DNA of 29,513 nucleotides from Prorocentrum cordatum (GCA_963575745.1 CAUYUJ010021176.1:50001-79513), one strand, 5' to 3'; shown: positions 10,165-18,369, counted from the stretch's first letter. Numbers and translations are program-made. Notes: generated by a model from the letters alone, not told the origin.

Positions 10165-10440
10165 GGTCTTCCCCCTCCTCCTCCTCCTCCTCCTCCTCCT
10201 CCTCCTCCTCCTCCTCCTGGCGAGCGGAGCAAGCGGTCATGTTGCCCGAGCCGGAGGCGTCCTCCCCCACCTCCTCCTCATTCTCCTCCTCCTCGTCCTC
10301 GTCCTCCTCCTCCTCCTCCTCCTCCTCCTGGCGAGCGGAGCAAGCGGTCATGTTGCCCGAGCCGGAGGCGTCCTCCCCCACCTCCTCCTCCTCCTCATCC
10401 TCCTCGTCCTCATCCTCCTCGTCATCGTCCTCGTCCTCCT
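10165..10440. repeat. TCC microsatellite with a 111-bp tandem duplication
   Basis: CTC/TCC repeats enclose two copies of a 61-bp segment that appear identical by eye: GGCGAGCGGAGCAAGCGGTC followed by ATGTTGCCCGAGCCGGAGGC, at 10219-10279 and 10330-10390 (period 111). On the minus strand this reads as Glu-rich sequence with two GEDASGSGNMTACSARQ inserts. On the plus strand it is Ser-rich with EPEASSPTSS. Which strand, if either, was coding is unclear. The identity indicates a recent duplication. Confidence 0.85.
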
Positions 10441-10491
10441 CGTCGCTGCTCGACTGCAGAGTTGGACACGCTGCAGTCGAGCAGCGACGAG
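10439..10491. repeat. Perfect 21-bp inverted repeat (hairpin), 11-nt loop
   Basis: Left arm 10439-10459 (CTCGTCGCTGCTCGACTGC then AG) and right arm 10471-10491 are exact reverse complements around the loop AGTTGGACACG. It sits at the junction of the TCC microsatellite and the LINE coding tail. Because of the palindrome, both strands encode TLQSSSDE leading outward. It marks a rearrangement breakpoint, a fold-back duplication or an insertion boundary rather than an obvious terminator. Confidence 0.9.
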
Positions 10492-11775
10492 CCCTTGGTG
10501 CGTTTTGGTTTTCAGCGGGACCCCGAGTTTTCCGTGGGAGCCAGGCCCAGCCTCGGGATCGAAGACGTAGAATTCTGGTGCAGGGACCCAGATCTGTCTC
10601 TGCACGAGGCCTTCGTAGGCCAAGTCTACACTGACGGTAGTTGCGACAATTCACTACACCCAGCTTACCATGCGGCTGGATTCTCTGTAGTTTCCCTGCG
10701 AGAAGACGAGCCATTCGCCATTCTCACGGGTCAGGTGGGGCAGCAGTTTCGACAGACCTCAGGAGCTGCAGAGCAGCTTGCGATTCTTTTAGCTTGTCAT
10801 GCCTCGCCGTCGATAACACATGTGCACACGGATTATAAAGCCGCTATAGACCTCCATCTGGCTCCTCGCTTTTCTCGCAGGTCTCCGATGAGCGGCTTCA
10901 AGGTCTTGGCAGGCGCGTGCCGCGTCCGCCCTAGCAGTTGTATATGCAAGGTGAAAGGCCACCAGAATCTGGAAGCCCAGTTTTCTTCCCCCGTGGAACG
11001 GACCCATGCCATCGGGAACGATGCTGCCGACAAGGCGGCTAAGCAGGCGGCCCAGAAGTTGGCCCAGCCCAGCAGGTCCGAGGTCGAATCCCACGCGAAT
11101 CAAACCCAACTGCTCGGCCGATTTTTAAGATACCTGGCTCGAATCCTCCCTAAGTGGCCCGCCTTGGCCCCAAAGAGAGGCAAGAAGGGCCTCGAGGCCC
11201 CCATGAGTTCCAACCCCCCCATCGGAGCCGCGTCCGCTCCTCATGTCTGGGACCCTGGGGCCGTCCCTCTGCCTCCCCCGCCTCCTCCTCCGCCGCCTGC
11301 GGTTGCGCCAGAGGTTGCGGACGCGACTCACAATTGGGAATATATAAGGGGTAAATGGTTATGCACCGTTTGCCGAGTGACGGCGAAGTCTAGCCAATCT
11401 CAGATTGCCCGTCAGAATGAGAAGTGCCCAGGGTTTTGTGCTGCTATGGCTAAGCTGGCCCAGGACCCGAAACGGCACAATCTCCTATGGTTCGAATATT
11501 TAGACAATTCGTCAACCCTGATTATCTGCAAAGATTGCGGCTCTTATATGGAGCAAGGCAGGGGGTTAAATTCGGTGTGTTTACGTCAAGGGCCGCAGAG
11601 TACAGGTGCCGCCGACCGTCTCTCAAAGGCTCTCAGTTTAAGACACCCGAAAGGGGGGAAGAATTCACCTGTTGTTTTCAAACCCCCAGTCCCCCTGGCC
11701 CAATTTTACCGCCAGACTCTCAGGGATCTGGCAGCAGCATCAAGCTCTGCTGCGGGGGCTGCTTCATCCTCCTGA
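10462..11775 (+). CDS. LINE retrotransposon 3' part: RNase H plus Cys/His tail
   Basis: This is the C-terminal 437 codons of a non-LTR retrotransposon polyprotein. RNase H type 1 spans roughly residues 53-195: QVYTDGSCDN (Asp58), GAAEQLAILLA (Glu104), THVHTDYKAAIDL (Asp124), KVKGHQNLEAQ and GNDAADKAAK (Asp187). All four catalytic acids are therefore present. A proline-rich linker (about 269-280) follows. Then comes a Cys/His region: CTVC at 301-304, C322, C326, H339, CKDC at 356-359 and C373, a layout I associate with dinoflagellate LINE ends. It stops at TGA 11773-11775. The frame is unbroken, unlike most loci here. The first ATG (10462) lies in the hairpin loop/arm and is not the natural start. 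The endonuclease and reverse transcriptase domains are absent, so this is a 5'-truncated copy as left by incomplete reverse transcription, or the 5' part was lost at the hairpin junction. Confidence 0.85.
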   Translation: MDTLQSSSDEPLVRFGFQRDPEFSVGARPSLGIEDVEFWCRDPDLSLHEAFVGQVYTDGSCDNSLHPAYHAAGFSVVSLREDEPFAILTGQVGQQFRQTSGAAEQLAILLACHASPSITHVHTDYKAAIDLHLAPRFSRRSPMSGFKVLAGACRVRPSSCICKVKGHQNLEAQFSSPVERTHAIGNDAADKAAKQAAQKLAQPSRSEVESHANQTQLLGRFLRYLARILPKWPALAPKRGKKGLEAPMSSNPPIGAASAPHVWDPGAVPLPPPPPPPPPAVAPEVADATHNWEYIRGKWLCTVCRVTAKSSQSQIARQNEKCPGFCAAMAKLAQDPKRHNLLWFEYLDNSSTLIICKDCGSYMEQGRGLNSVCLRQGPQSTGAADRLSKALSLRHPKGGKNSPVVFKPPVPLAQFYRQTLRDLAAASSSAAGAASSS

Positions 11776-11868
11776 AGAGCTCGGAGGCCCAGGCCTCTGT
11801 CTCCGCGCTGGGGCGCGGTGGATCTCAGACATCATCCGAAGCTGTGCGCTGGTCCTCGTCCTCCTCCT
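11776..11868. other. Probable LINE 3' untranslated remnant
   Basis: Ninety bases lie between the LINE stop codon and the next microsatellite. No poly-A tail is visible. The LINE end instead abuts a CGA/ACG trinucleotide tract that could serve as its simple-repeat 3' terminus, but no target-site duplication could be identified. Confidence 0.35.
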
Positions 11869-12207
11869 GAATACGACGACGAGTAAGACCACGAGTACGA
11901 CGACGAGGACAATGACGACTACGACGACGAGTACGACGACGAAAACGACGACGAATGCGACGACGAGTACGACGACGACTACGACGACGGATACGACGAC
12001 GAGGAGGAGGAGGACGACGACGGGTACGACGAATGGTACGACGACGAGTACGACGACGAGGAGGAGGAGGACGACTACGACGACGGTAACGACGACGAGT
12101 CGTCCTCCTTGTCGTCGTCCTCGTCCTCGTCCTCGTCCTCATCCTCGTCCTCGTCCTCCTCCTCCTCCTCCTCCTCCTCCTCCTCGTCCTCATCCTTCAT
12201 CCTCGTC
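11869..12207. repeat. ACG/CGA then TCC/TCG microsatellite
   Basis: From 11869 to about 12100, GACGACGAGTACGACGACG-type units with occasional variant triplets. From about 12100 to 12205, TCGTCC/TCCTCC repeats. The first part is the reverse-complement counterpart of the tract at 9755-10065, so the LINE tail lies between inverted trinucleotide tracts. Open frames through it are Thr/Arg or Ser strings. Confidence 0.88.
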
Positions 12208-12212
12208 CTTCG

Positions 12213-13620
12213 AGGGTGTGCCAAAATGGGGCGGCGGCGCCATGCGAGTTCCGCCACTGGGACCTTAGGTGGAGCTCTCTATGGGGCCACGAAACGTGTG
12301 AGAGGTGTGCCACAATGGAGCGGCGGCGCCATGCGAGTTCCGCCACTGTAAGCTTAGGCGGAACTCCCTATGGGGCCACCAAACGTGTGAGGGGTGTGCC
12401 AAAATAAAGCGGCGGCGCCATGCAAGTTCCGCCACTGGGACCTTCGGTGGAGCTCCCTATTGGACCACGAAAAGTGTGAGGGGTGTGCCCAAATAGGACG
12501 AGGCCGGCATGCGAGCTGCGCCACTGGGACCTTTGGTGGAGCTCCCTATGGGGCCACCAAACGTGTGCGGGGTGTGCAGAAATGACCCGAGGCCGCCATG
12601 CGAGCTGCGCCACTGGGACCTTCGGTGGAGCTCCCTATGGGGCCAAGACGTGTGTGAGGTGTGCCAAAATGGGGCGAGGCCGCCATGCGAGCTGCGCCGC
12701 TGGGACCTTGGGTGCAGCTCCCCATGGGGCCACGAAGCGTGTGAGGGGCGTGCCGAAATGACCCGAGGCCGCCACGCGAGCGGCGCCACTGGGACCTTAG
12801 GTGGAGCTCCCTATGGGGCCACGAAACGTGTGAGGGGTGTGCCGAAATGACCCGAGGCCGCCATGCGAGCGGCGCCACTGGGACCTTCGGTGGAGCTCCC
12901 TATGGGGCCAAGACATGAAACCCGTGTGAGGGAGCTGTGCCGAAATGACCCGAGGCCGCCATGCGAGCGGCGCCACTGGGACCTTAGGTGGAGCTCCCTA
13001 TGGGGCCACGAAACGTGTGAGGGGTGTGCCGAAATGACCCGAGGCCGCCATGCGAGCGGCGCCACTGGGACCTTAGGTGGAGCTCCCTATGGGGCCACGA
13101 AACGTGTGAGGGGTGTGCCGAAATGACCCGCCATGCGAGCGGCGCCACTGGGACGGTGGAGCTCCCTGGGTGTGAGGCCGAAATGACCCGAGGCCGCCAT
13201 GCGACGGCGCCACTGGGACCAGATGGAGCTCCCTATGGGGCCACGAAACGTGTGAGGGTGTGCCGAAATGACCCGAGGCCGCCATGCGAGCGGCGCCACT
13301 GGGACCTTAGGTGGAGCTCCCTATGGGGCCACGAAACGTGTGAGGGGTGTGCCGAAATGACCCGAGGCCGCCATGCGAGCGGCGCCACTGGGACCTTAGG
13401 TGGGGCGCCCTATGGGGACATGAAACGTGTAAGGGGTGTGCAGAAATGACCCGAGGCCGCCATGCGAGCGGCGCCACTGGGACCTTATGTGGAGTTCCCT
13501 ATGGGGCCACGAAGCGTGTGAGGGGCATGCCGAAATGACCCGAGGCCGCCATGCGAGCGGCGCCACTGGGACCATAGATGGAGCTCCCTATGGGGCCACG
13601 AAACGTGTGAGGGGTGTGTC
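12213..13620. repeat. 89-bp satellite array, about 16 units
   Basis: The unit reads approximately GTGTGCCGAAATGACCCGAG / GCCGCCATGCGAGCGGCGCC / ACTGGGACCTTAGGTGGAGC / TCCCTATGGGGCCACGAAAC / GTGTGAGGG. Unit starts fall near 12216, 12305, 12394, 12483, 12572, 12658, 12748, 12837, 12935, 13024, 13113, (a truncated unit near 13170), 13258, 13347, 13436, 13525 and 13614, mostly 89 bp apart. Variant units: 12658 (short), 12935 (an insertion near 12911-12930), 13140-13190 (deletions). The first units are most diverged (GGGGCGGCGGCGCC, CCAAAATAAAGCG); the central and later ones are nearly identical, as expected from unequal exchange within the array. The period is 29 codons plus 2 nt, so each frame recurs every three units. 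Short open frames starting at each ATG are a by-product. Confidence 0.95.
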
Positions 13621-13760
13621 ATGATGCAGAAGCAAGGAGGGGGAGGAGGGAGGAGGCAACGGGAGGAGGAAGGAAGGAATGAAGGAAGGAACGCGGCGCG
13701 GGGCGCTATCTCTTCAAAACGAGGACCCAACACCACAGGATGGTTCGGAAAAACCTAAAA
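13621..13760. repeat. Purine tract plus TTCAAAACGAG module closing the 89-bp array
   Basis: Directly after the last satellite unit comes a polypurine tract (about 13629-13691: GGAGGAGG, GGAAGGAAGGAATGAAGG). It is followed by a module at 13713-13753: TTCAAAACGAGGACCCAAC, then AGGATGGTTCGGAAAAA. The same order, with a clearly related module, closes the other array at 16060-16212. The module could be the end of a repeat-carrying mobile element. No coding role is seen. Confidence 0.65.
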
Positions 13761-14601
13761 CCTCGAAGTTCTACCCTCGTTTCCGCCGTCGGCGCCGCCG
13801 CCGCCGGGGTGGCCGCGGTTTGGGCGGCAAACGCGCGCGCGGCTTACAAGGGCGCCGTCGCGATTACACTCGCCACGCGGCAACGCCTAGGAGCGGAACT
13901 CTGCAATTCCACTGCAATGGCCACGTGGCCACGTAAGTACGCGGAAACGAACGCGATGCTGATGAAGAGGACGGGCAGAGGGATATCTTCAGCATCTCGA
14001 CGTGCGTGGGGTTCCCCGGTTGGCGTGTGTCGGGTTTCCCTGGGTCGTGGTTCCAGTTTCTCGGGTTCGCATGGTCGCCGTTCCTCGGGTTCGGGCCTTC
14101 GGCGGTGCCGGGTTCGTGCCGCCGTTTCCCGGGTTTGGCGCGTTTTCCCGGGTCGAGGTTTTCCTGCCCTCCGCCTTCCCCCAAAGAAGGAAGGGGGGAC
14201 GCGCGTGTGCGCGGATAGAAACGACGGGATTGACGATCAGGACGACGGTGGCGCAGGCGAAAATTACCCTGCGACGCACCCAACCCACGCGCATCAAATG
14301 GCAAGAAGAGTACGCCAACATTAGCAGGAACAACGACAGTGTAGACGCGGCGATTTGCTGTGCAAGCTACATGGGATGCGCATGCGCTGCACGATTCACA
14401 GGACGACGATCGAAAGAACGAGGCTTGAGGCCCCAGGATCGAAGAAGAACGGGTACGGGAACGAGGGGTAGGAGAGGGATGGAATGGATGGCGGGGGGGG
14501 CGAAAGGCCATCGCGGAAGCAGCAGCATGCATGGAGAAGGTGAGGCGGGGAATATGACGACGATGAAAGTGGCGGGAGGAGACAGAAGACTGCCGCGTTT
14601 T
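13761..14601. other. No recognised gene; includes a GGGTTC...TTTCC minisatellite
   Basis: About 14030-14160 holds degenerate 20-30-bp units (CGGGTTCGTGCCGCCGTTTCC, CGGGTTTGGCGCGTTTTCC, CTCGGGTTCGCATGGTCGCC). These are the opposite orientation of the family at 5256-5385. The rest is mixed sequence with a G-rich stretch near 14440-14500. Plus-strand open frames crossing it (about 190-200 codons) are Arg/Gly/Ser-rich with no recognisable domain, and I do not support them as genes. Confidence 0.5.
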
Positions 14602-14990
14602 TCAAGTGCGAGCTAAACCCGCAGCGCTGCCTGCGCCATGTCGTCGCAGAGTTCCACATGATAAAACTTGTTTAGAGTGCAAGGAACGAGCGAGGCGTAG
14701 CTCGCCCGCTAGCTTCTCCGCCTCCTTCCCGCGCATTTCAGCGCGGGAGCTGAACGCTCGCAGGCGCGCCGCCAGGTCTGCGGGCGGCCCGCGGGAAAGA
14801 AACTCAAGGCCGGGGTCGCGTATCATCAATCGGTTGTCCATCGTCCAAAGTTGCACTGGCGACGTACTGGTTGAACGCGGAGCGAGCAGCATCACGCGCG
14901 TGCCTGAACGCCACGCAGGTACAGTGCACGCGCGATTGGGACTTCAGGTCGATCACGCGCGTCTCCACCAGGCTTGGCAACCCACGCGAC
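14602..14990 (-). pseudogene. Second PIF1-like helicase C-terminal remnant
   Basis: A minus-strand open frame contains DPGLEFLSRGPPADLAARLRAF (split here: DPGLEFLSRG, PPADLAARLRAF) followed by EAEKLAGELRLARSL. This corresponds to the tail of the helicase at 7692-8773 (APRIEFFLAG, PPEGLRKQLEQF, REATAPARELGF). The similarity is collinear over about 45 residues. The motif VI segment that should precede it is missing. Upstream in another frame the strand reads LPSLVETRVIDLKSQSRVHC and ARSAFNQYVASATLDDGQPI, which is protein-like (C/G-ending codons) but not a helicase segment I know. The piece is therefore a scrap, possibly fused to another coding remnant. The frame ends with a stop at 14602-14604, beyond the usual family end. 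Confidence 0.55.
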
Positions 14991-15081
14991 TGAGGATCTC
15001 ACTGCGGTCTGCCATGCTGCTGTCCGCGAATGCAATGCGCTGCCTGCAAGTAAGGCGGCGGCGTCCACTTGTCTCAGAAGA

Positions 15082-15310
15082 TGTTCCCGCGGGCCCGAAG
15101 GGCGACCGCCAGCTCGAGCCGCGGCGCCGGCAGGCCAGATAAGGATCATGCAACAGCAAAGACGATGACAGAGCAACGAGGTATCGGCGAGTGCATGACC
15201 GGCCTCCGATTCCTGCACTTCTTTCCTGTAGTTCCCCTAGCTCATCGAGCTCAGCAAATGTTTCTGCGGGTCCGAAGGACGACCGCCAGCTCGAGTCGCA
15301 GCGCCACGTG
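15082..15310. repeat. Pair of about 47-bp direct repeats, 177 bp apart
   Basis: TGTTCCCGCGGGCCCGAAGG, continuing GCGACCGCCAGCTCGAGCCG, at 15082 matches TGTTTCTGCGGGTCCGAAGG, continuing ACGACCGCCAGCTCGAGTCG, at 15259. On the minus strand both read WRS-S/P-FGPA. The copies differ at a handful of positions, mostly transitions. They lie between the helicase scrap and the next satellite array. Confidence 0.75.
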
Positions 15311-15358
15311 GCACGAACCGCAGAGCAAGGGCACGCGAGCATTGCTCGTGGTCAGAAT

Positions 15359-16050
15359 CTGAGTCCCCGTGGTGCCTCACTCCGCTGGCCACCCACCAGC
15401 AGCCCTCGAAAGTGGCGACAGTTTCACAGATCGCAGCCGCCCAGGGGTGGCGAGGTCTAATCTGAGTCCCCGTGGTGCCTCACTCCGCTGGACCCACCAG
15501 CAGCCTCGAAAGTGGCGACAGTTTCACACAGGGATGGCGAGGTCTAATCTGAGTCCCCGTGGTGCCTCACTCCGCTGGACCCACCAGCAACCCTCGAAAG
15601 TGGCGACAGTTTCACAGATCGCAGCCCCCCAGAGATGGCGAGGTCTAATCTGAGTCCCCGTGGTGCCTCACTCCGCTGGACCCACCAGCAGCCCTCGAAA
15701 GTGGCGACAGTTTCACAGATCGCAGCCCCCCAGAGATGGCGAGGTCTAATCTGAGTCCCCGTGGTGCCTCACTCCGCTGGACCCACCAGCAGCCCTCGAA
15801 AGTGGTGACAGTTTCACAGATCGCAGCCCCCCCCCAGAGATGGCGAGGTCTAATCTGAGTCCCCGTGGTGCCTCACTCCGCTGGACCCACCAGCAGCCCT
15901 CGAAAGTGGCGACAGTTTCACAGATCGCAGCCCCCCCCCCCAGGGATGGCGAGGTCTAATCTGAGTCCCCGTGGTGCCTCACTCCGCTGGACCCACCAGC
16001 AGCCCTCGAAAGTGGTGACAGTTCCGCAGATCGCAGCCCGCCAGGGATGA
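15359..16050. repeat. Satellite array of about 101-bp units, 7 copies
   Basis: The unit reads CTGAGTCCCCGTGGTGCCTC / ACTCCGCTGGACCCACCAGC / AGCCCTCGAAAGTGGCGACA / GTTTCACAGATCGCAGCCCC / CCAGAGATGGCGAGGTCTAA / T. The GAGTCCCC starts are at 15361, 15464, 15551, 15652, 15753, 15857 and 15963, giving periods of 103, 87, 101, 101, 104 and 106. Length differences come from the C run before CAGRGATGGCG (5 to 11 C) and from loss of CAGATCGCAGCC in the second unit. Units are highly similar, so expansion is recent. Open frames in the array are by-products. Confidence 0.95.
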
Positions 16051-16212
16051 CGTGAAAGGCAAGAGAAGAGAAGAGGAGGAGCGAAGAGAGGAGGAGAAGG
16101 CAAGCAAGAGAGGAGAGGAGGAGGGAAGAGAGGGGGGGGGCGGGAGGAGGAGAACGGAGACCGCAGTGCTCTATTCAAAACGAGTACCCAACGCAGGAGG
16201 GTTGGGAAAAAA
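16051..16212. repeat. Purine tract plus TTCAAAACGAG module closing the 101-bp array
   Basis: After the last unit (GCCAGGGATGACGTGAAAGG) comes a purine-only stretch (about 16058-16160, AGAAGAGGAGGAGCGAAGAG-like). Then comes the module at 16174-16212: TTCAAAACGAGTACCCAAC, AGGAGGGTTGGGAAAAA. This is the same order and a related sequence to 13621-13753, although the satellite units of the two arrays are unrelated. Further downstream a GCGCCGTTTCC/CTCGTTTCCGCC-like element may extend the similarity. Confidence 0.65.
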
Positions 16213-16735
16213 AAGTAAGACGCGACGCAAACGGTTGTCGACTACGCGCCGTTTCCATGCGGGATGGCCATACATCAAGATATTGCCACTCGCTTCTCCC
16301 AGGGAAACACACAGTCGACTTATCAGGACAAGGTCTCAAAATTCGCCTGCCCTTTCAAAGGGCCCCGAGGTTTCGCCGAAATTCCCCGGGCCCCCGTTGC
16401 GTCTTCTATATGAGCGGTCAAGTCTTTGGGGGCGGGAGTCAGAAGGCTCTTTCTTGGGCTAAGACAATTCTGCTAAATGCATCGTCTGTGTGCACTGAGG
16501 ATTTTGATTATTTCTCTTGATTCGCGATAGCTCCAACATAGCTTTTGCATAGCCTTTTGGGGCGACCGGCGTTTGTTCCGAAGGCCCCCAACATAGTCTT
16601 TTTTTTTCATAGCCCCGCGACATCATTGCAGGGACATTTCTGGAGGCCCAACATAGCCTCTGCAGAATCCCGGCGGGGAAGAAGAAGGAACAAACAAAAA
16701 AAAAAAAACGTGATTCCCTCCTGTGGGAGCCTGCG
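16213..16735. repeat. No gene; CCAACATAG motif repeated
   Basis: No supported gene. From about 16525 to 16670 the motif CCAACATAGYYT occurs three times (near 16532, 16590 and 16648), with related GCATAGCC and TCATAGCCCC pieces between, separated by about 58 bp. T and A homopolymers occur near 16600 and 16695. An open frame on the plus strand to about 16462 has no recognisable domain. Confidence 0.5.
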
Positions 16736-16739
16736 CCGA

Positions 16740-17330
16740 CATGACGCCACCACCACCGCCGGCACCGCTACCACCACCACCACCACCACCAACCTACCAC
16801 ACAGCCAACACCACAACCACAGCCAACACCACCACCACAAGCACCACCGCCACAACGCACCATCACCACCACCAACACGAAAACCCACCACAACTACCAC
16901 CACCACCACAATCTACCACGCCACCACCACCACCGCCACAACCACCACCACTACCAGCAGCACAACCTACCATCACCACCACAAACCACCATACCACCAC
17001 CACCATCACTGCGACCACCGCCACCAGCACCACCTCCACAAACCACCGCCACCACCGCAACCCACCACCACCACTACCGCCACCACAAACCACCGCAACA
17101 TCACCACCATACCACCACCACCACCACAACCCACCACCACCACCACAAACCACCACCACGCCACCACCACACCACCACCACCACCCACCACCACCCACCA
17201 CCACAACCACCACCACAACCACCACAACAGACCACCGCACCACCACCACCACAACCACCACCGCCGCCACCACCACCACCGCCACCACCACCACCACAAC
17301 CCACCACCACCACCACCGTCGTCCTCGTCG
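16740..17330. repeat. CCA/CAC trinucleotide microsatellite, about 590 bp
   Basis: Nearly continuous CCACCACCA with scattered AAC, GCC, TAC and ATC variants on the plus strand. Frames give His/Asn, Thr or Pro homopolymers on the plus strand and Val/Trp/Gly on the minus strand. This is one of the longest simple tracts in the window. It ends in GTCGTCCTCGTCGACG followed by GC-rich sequence. Confidence 0.92.
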
Positions 17331-17489
17331 ACGCCCCCCGCCACCCCCGACCGCCGCCGCCGGCCCAGAAAAAAAAATCGTCGCCCCCGCCGCCACCGCT
17401 GCCGCCAGCCGAGGAGAAAGAGAGGGGAAACGTAGGGGGGGGGGTCTGGTCCCACCCCCCCGTGCAAGCGACCACTGGCCGCGCTCTTT

Positions 17490-18090
17490 CGTATGCGTGT
17501 ATGCATGCATGTATGTATGCGTTATGTGCATGCATGTATGCGTGTAGGTAGGTAGGTCGGCGGGCACGACTATATGTATGTATGTATGCGTGTATGGATA
17601 TAGGTGTGGCATACATGTATGACTGCATGACTGTATGTGTATGTATGATTACATGGTTGCACGCATGTGTATATGCATCTATGTACGTATGGAGGTATGT
17701 ACGTAGTTGTGTGATTGAAAATCACACGTGCAATGTGTGTACTGCATGAAAAAATGTGTGCACTTATGTATATATGAATGGACGGGTGTGCGGGCGTATG
17801 TATGTTTGCACGTACGTAAAGCACGCATGTGTATGTGTACGTAGATGCGTACGTACGGTCGCAAATACGTGCGTACGTACGTATGTGTGTACGTAGATGG
17901 GCATGAACGTACGCATGTACGAACGTAGGTATGTATGCATGTATGCCTATAGGGATGTGGGCAGGCATGCATGCATGTATGTATGCATGTATGTATATGT
18001 ACCCACGTATGTATGCCTGCACGCATGCCTGGATGTATGTGTATGATGTGGATGTGCTTGTGTATGCATGCATGCTTGCCTGTGCGCATA
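17490..18090. repeat. TATG/TACG alternating purine-pyrimidine tract
   Basis: Imperfect tetranucleotide repeats (ATGTATGCATGCATGTATG, GTACGTACGTA, GTGTGTACGTA) run for about 600 bp. They contain many ATGCAT and TACGTA palindromes and almost strictly alternate purine and pyrimidine. Such DNA can adopt left-handed or cruciform structures. Translations are His/Thr/Tyr/Ile or Met/Tyr/Val repeats. These are not genes. Confidence 0.9.
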
Positions 18091-18365
18091 CACGCCGGCG
18101 CTCCGAAAATTCATTCCGGTTTGAGAGGGGAGGCGCCGCGCGAATGCAGCGCAGACGCTGCGCTGGAAGGGCGCGGCGATGCATGGCCCCTGGACAGGCG
18201 AGAGCAGCCGCGCCCCCGTGCAAACCCCGATCCCGCGCGGGTCGCTCTCCCGCTGACAATGGCTCACCCGGGAAGCCGCTTCTTGCGCGGGCAGTCCTGA
18301 ACGGCCCGCCCATTGGCGGCTCCTTCGGACGAGGCCCGGAACCACAAATAAACCGTTTGTGATCG
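18091..18365. other. Non-repetitive sequence, no gene recognised
   Basis: GC-rich sequence with short open frames on both strands, none resembling a known family. It separates the alternating tract from the degenerate repeat at 18370. Confidence 0.4.
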
Positions 18366-18369
18366 AATG

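Noticed and set aside
9587-10570. Long Arg/Ser/Leu open frame on the plus strand and Thr/Glu frame on the minus strand
   Set aside because: Products of TCG and TCC repeats that contain no stop codons. No non-repetitive protein sequence apart from the duplicated 61-bp insert.
13713-13753. tRNA-like B box (GGTTCGG) in the shared module, suggesting a SINE
   Set aside because: Only GGTTCGG in one copy and GGTTGGG in the other; no A box at the right distance and no tRNA fold. Kept as a module, not called a SINE.
12213-16050. Regular repeats considered as CRISPR
   Set aside because: Units are head-to-tail satellites without unique spacers; the genome is eukaryotic.
16723-17628. His/Thr/Pro-rich and Val/Trp/Gly-rich open frames
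   Set aside because: Translations of the CCA microsatellite.
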